Assembly (NCBI GenBank): GCA_002349525.1
Contig: DEDL01000010.1
Span: 103,060 to 119,776 of the forward strand
Length of the DNA stretch: 16,717 bases
Reading direction: 5' to 3'
DNA from: Lachnoclostridium sp. UBA2905
GTDB lineage: Bacteria; Bacillota; Clostridia; Lachnospirales; Lachnospiraceae
The position numbers and the translations under genes were made by a program. Shown one piece after another: positions 1 to 7,760 of the stretch. Within the stretch, counting starts at the first letter, position 1. Each line of letters opens with the position of its first letter. A model generated the notes under the pieces. The model was not told the origin of the DNA and ran no database searches. It saw only the letters and a list, made by a program, of their open reading frames with translations.

Positions 1-68
1 AACACATTGGAAGTGCTTCATCTGAACAGAGGTAGTGAAATAGAACATAGAACAAGGAGAAATTTAAC

Positions 69-1268
69 GTGAGGACGCTGATTTTGAATAAATTTCTGCA
101 CCGAAACGGCGGAAGTGAGACGTATATATTCAAATTGGGTGAGGCACTGGAGCAGCATGGACACGAGGTTCAGTACTTCGGTATGGAGCATGAAGGCCGC
201 TGCGTGGGCAACCGGGTCAATGCTTATACATCTGATATGGACTTCCACGGCGGCAGCAAACTGAGCAAGCTGACCTACCCGATCAAAACTATCTACAGCA
301 AGGAAGCGCGGGTGCAGCTGCGGAAAGTGCTGGATGACTTCAAGCCGGATGTCTGTCACCTGAACAATTTTAACTACCAGCTGACACCTTCCATCATTCT
401 GGAAATCGTGAAGTGGCGCAAGGAGACCGGAAGAGATTGTAAGATCATCTTTACGGCACATGACTACCAGCTGGTCTGCCCGAACCACATGCTGAACAAT
501 CCGAATACTCACCAGAACTGTGAGAAGTGCCTCGGCGGCCATTTCGTGAACTGCATGAAAGGCAAGTGCATCCACGGTTCCACGGCAAAATCTGCCATCG
601 GCATGATGGAGGCTGAATTCTGGAAGTGGAAGGGTACCTACAAGTACATTGACACCATGATCTGCTGCTCGGAGTTTATGAAGAGCAAGATGGACAGCAA
701 TCCGCTGTTTGCCACGAAGACCGTGGCAATGCACAACTTCATCGACAAGGTGGAGTGGAAAGAAACGGAGAAGAAGGATTACGTCCTTTACTTCGGCCGC
801 TTCTCTGAGGAGAAGGGCATCGGCACACTCATCAAAGTCTGTAAGGAGTTGCCGGATGTGCAGTTCATCTTCGCCGGTACTGGCCCGCTGGAAGAGACAG
901 TAAATGGTATTAAGAACATCAAGAACGTTGGTTTCCAGAAAGGCGAAGCACTGGAAAAGCTTATCCGTGAGGCACGGTTCTCCATCTACCCGTCTGAGTG
1001 GTATGAGAACTGCCCGTTCTCTGTGATGGAATCCCAGATGTATGGCACACCGGTGCTGGGAGCGAACATCGGCGGCATCCCGGAACTGATCCAGGTTGGT
1101 AAGACCGGCGAGCTGTTTGAGAGCGGTAATGCCGAAGATCTGAAGAAGAAGATCGAGAAGCTCTGGGGTGATAAGAAGCTGTGTGCGGAGTACAGTGCGA
1201 ACTGTAAGGACATCAGCTTCGATACCATTGATGAGTATTACGAGAAAATTATGAAGGTGTATCAGTAA
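69..1268 (+). CDS. GT4-family glycosyltransferase with four-cysteine insert
   Basis: Probable nucleotide-sugar-dependent retaining glycosyltransferase of family 4 (GT-B fold) adding one sugar to the lipid-linked repeat unit at the inner membrane face. What is seen: an N-terminal acceptor-domain start with NGGSE near residues 13-17; a cysteine cluster C151/C154/C162/C167, typical of one GT4 subgroup; the donor-domain motif GRFSEEKG at 243-250; and the E-x7-E pair E313/E321 followed by a GTPV and GGIPELI stretch. The 399 residues are a normal full length. The start is GTG at 69, supported by AAGGAGA at 54-60 with about 8 bases of spacing. The gene is richer in GC than the middle of the cluster. 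Donor and acceptor cannot be told from sequence. Family call is firm. Confidence 0.92.
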   Translation: MRTLILNKFLHRNGGSETYIFKLGEALEQHGHEVQYFGMEHEGRCVGNRVNAYTSDMDFHGGSKLSKLTYPIKTIYSKEARVQLRKVLDDFKPDVCHLNNFNYQLTPSIILEIVKWRKETGRDCKIIFTAHDYQLVCPNHMLNNPNTHQNCEKCLGGHFVNCMKGKCIHGSTAKSAIGMMEAEFWKWKGTYKYIDTMICCSEFMKSKMDSNPLFATKTVAMHNFIDKVEWKETEKKDYVLYFGRFSEEKGIGTLIKVCKELPDVQFIFAGTGPLEETVNGIKNIKNVGFQKGEALEKLIREARFSIYPSEWYENCPFSVMESQMYGTPVLGANIGGIPELIQVGKTGELFESGNAEDLKKKIEKLWGDKKLCAEYSANCKDISFDTIDEYYEKIMKVYQ

Positions 1269-1292
1269 GACTGGTATGTGAGGAGAGAATTT

Positions 1293-2308
1293 GTGGCTAC
1301 AAAAGCGGATCGATATGAGGGAATAGATGGATTAAAGGCGTATGCCATCATTGGCATTGCACTGATGCACGTCCTCGCAAATGGAGAATATGGGATAGGA
1401 GGATTTGTGTTTGAACGGCTGATACCATCTTTCACAAACCTCGTTTTCCTTTTTATGATGGTCAGCGGTTTTGGCATGTGCTGCGGCTACTACCAGAAAA
1501 TTATTGACCAGAAGATCAGCGTAGAGGATTTCTACAAGAAACGGTACATCAAAATCTGGCCGTACTTTGCTTTGCTGTGTGCGCTGGATTTTGTGATTTC
1601 ACCGAGCAAGGAATCCTTGTTTGAGGTTTTCGCAAACTTGACGTTATGCCAAGGACTTCTGCCAAATGCAAATATTTCGGTCATTGGTGTGAGTTGGACG
1701 CTGGCAGTCATCTTTGCGTTCTACATGCTGTTCCCGTTCTTCTGCTTCCTGATTGGAAATAAGAAGAGAGCGTGGGGCGTAGCAGTTGCGGCACTGGTGT
1801 TCAATTGGCTGTGTAGCAACTACTTCAATGCTGGAAGAACGAACATCGTGTACGATGCAATTTACTTTATCGCAGGCGGTCTGATTTTCCTTTATCGGAA
1901 GGAACTGGCTGAGTTTGCATCGAAGTATAAGGTCATCGCCGGAGCAATTTTACTGATTGCCACAGTTGCCTATTTTGCTTTAGGCGGCTCTACACTCACG
2001 ATGCTGTTCTTCTGTGTGGAAGCACTGGTCTATACCCTCGGATGCAATCGGGGGGGGTACTGGTCAATCCAGTCGCCAAATTCCTTGGTGGTATCTGCTT
2101 CGAGATTTACCTGTGCCACATGCTAATTTATCGTGTGCTTGAGAAGTTACACCTTGTTCATCTATTTGGAAATGGCCTGCTGGCGTATATCTTCACAGCG
2201 GTTGCAGTCATCTGCGGCTCGGTTGTGTTCTCGGTATGTGCCAAGTGGTTCTTAAATAAAGTCGAAACATTCTTAAAAGAGAGAGTTAGGAGAGTTAATC
2301 ATGTCTGA
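1293..2308 (+). CDS. Acyltransferase 3 (OafA/YrhL type), frameshifted at a G8 tract, apparently phase-OFF
   Basis: Integral-membrane acyltransferase 3 family protein that would O-acetylate or otherwise acylate a sugar of the polysaccharide. The N-terminal part reads from GTG 1293, chosen because AGGAGAG at 1281-1287 is correctly spaced for it and too close to the GTG at 1278. It has the family-typical YEGIDGLKAYAIIGIALMHV opening with His26 in the first membrane helix and the RYIKIWP motif. At 2050-2057 eight G residues put the ribosome out of frame and it stops at 2126. The correct C-terminus (FEIYLCHM motif, last helices) continues in another frame to TGA 2306-2308. Six or nine G would give one intact protein (338 residues with G9). 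The truncated form loses the last membrane helices and should be inactive. The end overlaps the radical SAM gene by 8 bases. Confidence 0.85.
2050..2057 (+). repeat. Poly-G tract G8 inside acyltransferase 1
   Basis: Eight consecutive G residues at about codon 253 of the acyltransferase. Upstream codons end in AAT-CGG and the correct downstream frame resumes at GTA-CTG-GTC, so tract lengths divisible by three keep the gene open. The observed eight breaks it. This is a candidate slipped-strand contingency site. Confidence 0.8.
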
Positions 2309-3482
2309 AGAAAAGAAGTTAAATGGTACGGTCATCGTTACTTATCGTTGTAACGCTCGTTGCTCTATGTGCAACCGTTATAAAGCACCTTCCAAGCCGG
2401 AAGAGGAAATCAGCATTGAAACAATCAAGAAGCTGCCGAAGATGTACTTCACCAACATCACTGGCGGCGAACCGTTCATTCGCACCGACTTGAAGGATAT
2501 CGTGCGTGAGCTGTACAAGAAGTCTGATCGTATTGTTATTTCGACCAACGGCTTCTTCACCGACCGTATCGTTGACCTGTGCAAAGAATTCCCACAGATC
2601 GGTATTCGAATCTCTATTGAGGGTCTGGAGCAGACCAACAATGAGATTCGTGGCCTGCAGAACGGCTACCAGCGTGGTTATGGCACGCTGAAGAAGTTGC
2701 GTGAAATGGGCATGAAGGACGTTGGCTTTGGCATGACTGTCCAGGACAAGAATGCTCCTGACCTCGTTCCGCTGTACAAGATCTCTGACGAAATGGGGAT
2801 GGAGTTTGCCACAGCGAGTCTTCATAACAGTTTCTACTTTGTGGAAGCAAAGAATATCATCCATGACCGTCCGATGGTAGCGAAGAATTTCGAGAATCTG
2901 GTCAATGAACTTCTCCGCAGCAACAGCCCAAAAAAGTGGTTCCGTGCTTACTTTAACCACGGTTTGATCAACTACATCTACGGCCAGAAGCGTCTGCTGC
3001 CTTGCGACATGAGCTTTGATACTTTCTTTATCGATCCGTATGGCGATGTCATGCCCTGCAACGGCACCAAAGACAAAGAGGTCATGGGTAATCTGAACCG
3101 CCAGACTTGGGACGAGCTGTGGAACAGCCCAGAGGCAGAGAAAGTTAGAAAGAAAGTACGCTGCTGCGACCGTGACTGCTGGATGATCGGCTCTGTTTCT
3201 CCAGCGATGCACAAGTACATCTGGAAGCCTGCTACTTGGGTTTTGGTACATAAGTTTAAGGCACTGTTCAGCAAGCATCCGTATAGCATGTACGAGAACA
3301 AGATTTGCCGGGACTACCGTGACGGTAAAGTGAGTAAAGAAGAACTGGACAAGTGCAGCACCTGCGATATGTGTGCTGTTGTTAATAATGGTCTGAGCGA
3401 GGCTTCGAAAGAACAGTTGAAGCACAAGTCCGGCGAGGAAATCGTGGATGCTGATATCGCACAGCAGATGGAGAAGAAGTAA
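2301..3482 (+). CDS. Radical SAM protein with SPASM-like C-terminal domain
   Basis: Radical S-adenosylmethionine enzyme of unknown substrate. The CxxxCxxC motif for the SAM-binding [4Fe-4S] cluster is C17/C21/C24, followed by a TGGEPF motif near residue 54. The C-terminal half has the SPASM signature: LPCD and a second cysteine in GDVMPCNG, then a GNL-x-WDELWNSPEAEKVR stretch with C-C-x2-D-C cysteines, and a further CSTCDMC cluster near the end. Auxiliary Fe-S clusters are therefore expected. The start is ATG 2301 with AGGAG at 2288-2292; it overlaps the end of acyltransferase 1 by 8 bases, and its stop TAATG overlaps the next start. No small peptide precursor is next to it, so a sugar or lipid modification in the polysaccharide pathway is my inference, not a known role. 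Richer in GC than the genes that follow. Confidence 0.9.
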   Translation: MSEEKKLNGTVIVTYRCNARCSMCNRYKAPSKPEEEISIETIKKLPKMYFTNITGGEPFIRTDLKDIVRELYKKSDRIVISTNGFFTDRIVDLCKEFPQIGIRISIEGLEQTNNEIRGLQNGYQRGYGTLKKLREMGMKDVGFGMTVQDKNAPDLVPLYKISDEMGMEFATASLHNSFYFVEAKNIIHDRPMVAKNFENLVNELLRSNSPKKWFRAYFNHGLINYIYGQKRLLPCDMSFDTFFIDPYGDVMPCNGTKDKEVMGNLNRQTWDELWNSPEAEKVRKKVRCCDRDCWMIGSVSPAMHKYIWKPATWVLVHKFKALFSKHPYSMYENKICRDYRDGKVSKEELDKCSTCDMCAVVNNGLSEASKEQLKHKSGEEIVDADIAQQMEKK

Positions 3483-4615
3483 TGGCGAAAAAAGCACTTA
3501 TTGTTGCAAATTTAGCTGGATTTGCTTCATTTCTCATTCATGACATGGAAATTCTTATAGAGAAAGGGTATACAGTTACTTTTGCAGCAAATGCATATAA
3601 ATTAGAGTGGGCAGATACAAAAGAAAAACTGGATAAATTGGGCGTTGAATTTGTTCAATTGGATTTTGATAGTACAAATCCGATGGCGAAAACAAATTTT
3701 GGAGCCTATAGGGAACTTAAAGTTTTACTGAAACGGGGTGACTTCCAATTAATTCATTGTCATACGCCCATTGCAGGTATTTTTACAAGACTAGCAGCTC
3801 GGTCATACAGGCGAAAAGGTGCTAAGGTTATTTACACAACGCATGGCTTTGCTTTTACTGAGAATTCATCAAAAAAATCGTGGGCTGTCTTTTACACGGT
3901 GGAGAAATTCTGCTCCTTATTTTGCGATGCCATTATTACGATTAATAGAGAAGACTATTCAAATGCGAAAAAAATGTTTTGTAAAAAGGTCTTTCACATT
4001 AATGGTGTTGGAGTAGATACATCAAAGTATGCAAATGTGGCAGTAAATCGCAATGAATATCGGGCGTTGATTGGAGTGCCAACAGACAAGATGATGATTT
4101 TGGCAGTGGGCGAGTTGTCAACACGAAAGAATCATCAAATCATTATCAAGGCTCTCTCAAAGCTCCCGAATAAGAAAGAGTATGTGTTTGTAATTTGCGG
4201 AAATGGAATTGATGGCGGAACTGGAAAGATGCTCAATGATTTAGCAAAGCGGGAAGATGTTGATCTAAAGTTGCTGGGATTCAGAATGGATATACCGGAA
4301 ATTACAGCAGTATCAGACATTGGCGTCATTCCTTCTATTCGTGAAGGTCTTGGTTTGGCAGGCATTCAGTCCTTGGCGGCAGGAGTTCCCGTTATTGGGT
4401 CAAGGGTGCAAGGTATAAAGGATTATATTGTTGATGATAAAAATGGCTACCTTTGTGATCCATTTGATGAGAATGCATTTGCTGAAAAAATCAAACTTTT
4501 GTCGGATTCGCAAAGGCGTGATGCTATGAGAACTTTCTGCCGAGAGATGGCAACAAAGTTTGACAATAGTGTTTCTTTTGAGCAGATGCGAATAATCTAT
4601 GATGAACTCTTGTAA
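3482..4615 (+). CDS. GT4-family glycosyltransferase (second)
   Basis: Second GT-B glycosyltransferase of the cluster, expected on the cytoplasmic side of the membrane. It begins with KKALIVANLAGFASFLIHDM, typical of EPS GT4 enzymes. It carries HCHTPIAG near 92-99, TTHGFAF at 119-125, an INGVGVDT turn at 173-180, GELSTRKN at 210-217 and the donor-site EGLGLAGIQ at 288-296. The usual second glutamate of E-x7-E is Gln296 here, a substitution worth noting. Its 377 residues are full length. The start ATG 3482 overlaps the radical SAM stop as TAATG, so translation is probably coupled. From here base composition drops clearly towards AT, unlike the two upstream GC-richer genes. Sugar specificity unknown. 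Confidence 0.92.
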   Translation: MAKKALIVANLAGFASFLIHDMEILIEKGYTVTFAANAYKLEWADTKEKLDKLGVEFVQLDFDSTNPMAKTNFGAYRELKVLLKRGDFQLIHCHTPIAGIFTRLAARSYRRKGAKVIYTTHGFAFTENSSKKSWAVFYTVEKFCSLFCDAIITINREDYSNAKKMFCKKVFHINGVGVDTSKYANVAVNRNEYRALIGVPTDKMMILAVGELSTRKNHQIIIKALSKLPNKKEYVFVICGNGIDGGTGKMLNDLAKREDVDLKLLGFRMDIPEITAVSDIGVIPSIREGLGLAGIQSLAAGVPVIGSRVQGIKDYIVDDKNGYLCDPFDENAFAEKIKLLSDSQRRDAMRTFCREMATKFDNSVSFEQMRIIYDELL

Positions 4616-4660
4616 AGATAGTATAAGATTATTGAGAAACTTAGGGAAGAAGGTGGCAGC

Positions 4661-5461
4661 ATGTCAATTTATATTATAACGCACAAGTATCTTGATTCGA
4701 TGCCGAAATTGGACGACTTTTATAAATGGCTCTATGTTGGAGCCTATAAGACTGAAGAACGTCGTGACGGATACATTTATGATGACACTGGAGATAAAAA
4801 TATATCTGAGAAAAACGGTAGTTTCTGTGAATTAACGGGAATGTATTGGATTCGACATAATTCCAAAGATGACATAAAAGGACTAGTACACTATAGAAGG
4901 TTCTTTACAAAAAACATTTGGAGTGAAGACACTAGGCATTATTTATCTGAAAAGGATGTCAGAAAAATTCTAACAAAGTATGATTGCATCGTGAGTGATA
5001 GAAAATACTTTTCTAAGAAGAATATAGCCGAAAATTATAGATGCTTACATCATGGCAAAGATCTGGATATGCTGGAAGAGATTATTCGCTCCGCAGCACC
5101 TGAGTATATGGATGCGTTTCATACTGCAATGTCGAAAACTTACCTATTCCCGTATAATATGTTGATTGCGAAGGCAGAAGTGTTTGACGCTTATGCAGAT
5201 TGGCTGTTGGACATTTTGATGAAATTAGAAGCCGTTGAAAACCTGGATGGCTATGATGCCTATCAGTCGAGAATCTACGGCTTTTTGTCAGAAAGATTGT
5301 TGAATGTTTGGCTGATTAAAAATAAAGTGTCTTATACAGAAAGACCAACGTTGCAGTTGGGTTCCAGAACTCGTTATAAGATTAGGACTGAAATAGAAAA
5401 GCGTTTACGGCATTCACTGTACTTTTTAGCTAAACTTGATGATTTAGGCGGGAATAAATAA
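4661..5461 (+). CDS. DUF4422-family putative glycosyltransferase
   Basis: Matches the DUF4422 family found in capsule and EPS loci, thought to be glycosyltransferases although biochemical proof is scarce. Recognisable stretches are IYIITHKYLD at the N-terminus, NGSFCELTGMYWIRHN near residues 52-67, GLVHYRRFF shortly after, NMLIAKAEVFDAYADWLLDI in the middle and YGFLSERLLNVWL near the C-terminus. The 266 residues fit the usual size. No membrane segment is evident. The start ATG 4661 has GAAGGTGG at 4648-4655 about five bases upstream. The stop overlaps the polymerase start as TAATG. It presumably adds one residue of the repeat unit. Confidence 0.88.
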   Translation: MSIYIITHKYLDSMPKLDDFYKWLYVGAYKTEERRDGYIYDDTGDKNISEKNGSFCELTGMYWIRHNSKDDIKGLVHYRRFFTKNIWSEDTRHYLSEKDVRKILTKYDCIVSDRKYFSKKNIAENYRCLHHGKDLDMLEEIIRSAAPEYMDAFHTAMSKTYLFPYNMLIAKAEVFDAYADWLLDILMKLEAVENLDGYDAYQSRIYGFLSERLLNVWLIKNKVSYTERPTLQLGSRTRYKIRTEIEKRLRHSLYFLAKLDDLGGNK

Positions 5462-6651
5462 TGGGTAGGGTAAATCTCAATAAGGTAGTGATGGATGTAA
5501 TTCTACTACTGCCTTTAACTGTGCTATTTCAAAGTATTCTACCGGTAATTAATAAAGTGGTTTTCTTTTTGGTAATAGCCTCGTTGCTCTATATTACGAT
5601 TAGAAACCTTCATTATGTGCAAGAAGCTATTTTATTACTTGCATTTGTTGTGGTGTATTGCTTTTCATTAATAACAACAGATAAAGTGGCAGATAATACT
5701 AATGAATACTTTTATTTATTATTTTTTATGCTCTTTTCGAGCTATACCATCAATCGGTATGACTATATAAAGCAATATTTGTTGATGCATGTATTGTATA
5801 TAAAAAGAATAGTGGTTCTCTGGGATTTATGTGTAATCGTATCAATGTTCTTTAAAAGCTCATACCGTAACGGATATTTCTTCTCTTTTACTGGAAATGT
5901 TTTTAGAAGTGCAACCGCTGCTATTTTTATTTTGTCATTGATCTTAATTCTTGTAAATGAAAAAAAGAGCAACATTATTCTTGCAGCAGTTCCGCTATTT
6001 TGCGTTTTTTCTGGTGGATCTAGAACATATTTGGCGGTTGGATTAGCCTTGGCTTTTGCTGCTTATTATATGGCTGCTCCAAGCCGCAGGTTTTTTTGGA
6101 TGACAATCATACCGGCTGCTTTAGTTGTTGGGATGATCGTTTTAAACTCCAGTATCATGGACAAAATCAACAGTTCATTGACTGTTGGAGCGAATGAATT
6201 CTACCAAGACCCGCTAATCAAATTTACCAGCGGACGTTCTCTATTTTGGGATGCAGATTTGAAGGCGTTTTTCGCAGGAGATACAATTAATCAGCTATTT
6301 GGATACGGATTCAACTTTGTATATGACGTGAATGAAGTAGCAATCCATAATAGAATATGGGCACACAATGACTATATTGGCATTCTTTTGAACTATGGAT
6401 ATATAGGCCTTCTGTGCTACGTTCTTATGTTTAAGAAGATGTTTACAGCATGTGTATCACAATATAGATTTCCGTTTTGGATGAAGTTGCTGCTAATATT
6501 TGTGTGGGCATTTAATGCGTTTTTTAATATGTTTTACACGTACTCATGTGCATGCGCCTCATATCCATTCGTTCTGTTTGGCGTTTCCCTGTTTTGGGAT
6601 GATAAAATGAAAAAGGAGGAAATAGGATGGGGAAAAACATCGGAATCATAA
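5461..6651 (+). CDS. wzy: O-antigen/EPS polymerase, Wzy-like
   Basis: Polytopic membrane protein of 396 residues, with around ten hydrophobic segments separated by short loops. It would join lipid-linked repeat units outside the membrane. Supporting features are the SGGSRTYL segment after mid-protein and a large extracytoplasmic loop with FTSGRSLFWDADLKAF, GYGFNFV and HNDYIGILLNYGYIGL, the last being characteristic of the Wzy_C/O-antigen ligase group. Such proteins are poorly conserved, so the call rests on topology, this loop and the operon context, where flippase and transferases are present and no other polymerase is seen. The start ATG 5461 is coupled to the upstream stop. Its last 25 bases overlap the pyruvyl transferase gene. 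The gene is very AT-rich. Confidence 0.85.
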   Translation: MGRVNLNKVVMDVILLLPLTVLFQSILPVINKVVFFLVIASLLYITIRNLHYVQEAILLLAFVVVYCFSLITTDKVADNTNEYFYLLFFMLFSSYTINRYDYIKQYLLMHVLYIKRIVVLWDLCVIVSMFFKSSYRNGYFFSFTGNVFRSATAAIFILSLILILVNEKKSNIILAAVPLFCVFSGGSRTYLAVGLALAFAAYYMAAPSRRFFWMTIIPAALVVGMIVLNSSIMDKINSSLTVGANEFYQDPLIKFTSGRSLFWDADLKAFFAGDTINQLFGYGFNFVYDVNEVAIHNRIWAHNDYIGILLNYGYIGLLCYVLMFKKMFTACVSQYRFPFWMKLLLIFVWAFNAFFNMFYTYSCACASYPFVLFGVSLFWDDKMKKEEIGWGKTSES

Positions 6652-7760
6652 CATACCATTCCGCCTATAATTTCGGCTCAGTTCTGCAGGCCTATGCCAC
6701 GGAAAAAGCACTAGAATCCCTAGGATATAATGCGCAGATTTTAAATTACAGAATGCAGTCACAGTATGATTACTATAGCATGCTTCACACGAATCGAGGC
6801 GTCAAAGGATTCATAAAAGATTTGTTGCACCTGCCACAGATGGGACAGTATATCCAAAGAAAACGCAGATTTGAAGCATTCATTTCCCAAATGAATCTAA
6901 CAGAAGAATTCAGAGAACCGGATGAGGCACTGGCATATGCGACTGCTTTTGATGTTTTCATTAGTGGCAGTGATCAGATTTGGAACAAACATTCGAATGA
7001 GCTGATTTCGGTCGATTGGAAGTATATGGATCCGTATCTTTTGACGTTTACTTCGCAAAAAAAGGTTTCCTATGCATCTTCCATTGTAAACATGACAACA
7101 GAGGAACTGAAAAGAATTGCAGATAAGATCAAGGAGTTTGACAGTATCAGCTTTCGGGAGCCTGAATCCTGCAACAGATTGCTTCAAACTGCGGGAATCC
7201 AAAGCGATTTTGTATTAGACCCTACACTGCTGCTCAGAAAGCAGGATTGGGAAAAGGTGACTGGAGAATTGCCCGCTGAAGTTAAGGATAAGAGGTACAT
7301 ACTGTATTATGCCTTGGAGGGCGTAAAAAAGACGAATGTAATTATGCCTGCATTGCGTCAATTCGCAGAGAGAAGAGATTGCGCGCTTGTAACGATTACC
7401 CCTCTCTCATTTTCGATGAATGGCAAAAATGTCTATAATATGATTGGTGCAGGGCCGGAAGAGTTCCTAAGCTTGATTTGTCACGCGGAGCTAGTGTTAA
7501 CCAATTCATATCACGGTACTCTTTTTTCTGTTAATCTTGGAGTACCCTTCTATACGCTTCGGCCATCAGACAGCAAGGATAACAGAATACCCAGCATTCT
7601 TTCGCTGTTAAAACTGGAAAATCGAATTGTGACGTCTCTGAACGATATTCCGGATGGCATCAGCAAGGTGGATTTTGGGGAAGCATGGAAACATCGGGAA
7701 ATTTACAGAGATAAATCTATTTTGTATTTGAAGAAAGCGATTGGTGGAACAGATGCTTGA
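6627..7760 (+). CDS. Polysaccharide pyruvyl transferase family protein (copy A)
   Basis: Member of the polysaccharide pyruvyl transferase family (PF04230), enzymes that form pyruvate ketals from phosphoenolpyruvate on sugars; some members have other sugar-transfer roles. Seen: the N-terminal GIITYHSAYNFGSVLQAYA motif with GSVLQ at 17-21, SGSDQIWN at 113-120, DPTLLL near 197 and the C-terminal SYHGTLFSVNLGVPF motif containing the conserved SxHGT. The 377 residues are a normal length. The start ATG 6627 has AAGGAGG at 6613-6619. It lies inside the end of the polymerase gene, and its own end overlaps the FrhB-like oxidoreductase A, so the two are probably translated together. A diverged second pair of the same two families lies at 11530-13726. 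Confidence 0.92.
   Translation: MGKNIGIITYHSAYNFGSVLQAYATEKALESLGYNAQILNYRMQSQYDYYSMLHTNRGVKGFIKDLLHLPQMGQYIQRKRRFEAFISQMNLTEEFREPDEALAYATAFDVFISGSDQIWNKHSNELISVDWKYMDPYLLTFTSQKKVSYASSIVNMTTEELKRIADKIKEFDSISFREPESCNRLLQTAGIQSDFVLDPTLLLRKQDWEKVTGELPAEVKDKRYILYYALEGVKKTNVIMPALRQFAERRDCALVTITPLSFSMNGKNVYNMIGAGPEEFLSLICHAELVLTNSYHGTLFSVNLGVPFYTLRPSDSKDNRIPSILSLLKLENRIVTSLNDIPDGISKVDFGEAWKHREIYRDKSILYLKKAIGGTDA

Noticed and set aside
1..72. Possible tail of an upstream gene in frame 1, ending at TGA 70-72 and overlapping the GTG start of GT4-1
   Set aside because: Only 23 codons are visible, the translated tail is unremarkable, and the other two frames could equally hold the end of the upstream gene (stops at 23-25 and 33-35). 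Not enough to annotate.
18..734. Minus-strand open frame of 238 codons opposite GT4-1
   Set aside because: It lies opposite well-defined GT4 motifs, and its protein has no recognisable family pattern.
2042..2308. An independent 88-residue gene starting at ATG 2042
   Set aside because: There is no ribosome binding site before that ATG, and its protein is plainly the missing C-terminus of acyltransferase 1. It is treated as the displaced part of one gene.
2319..3497. A 392-codon open frame on the minus strand opposite the radical SAM gene
   Set aside because: It mirrors the whole length of a gene with clear radical SAM and SPASM motifs; the antisense translation has no recognisable domain. 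Long antisense frames arise from biased codon use in the GC-richer genes.
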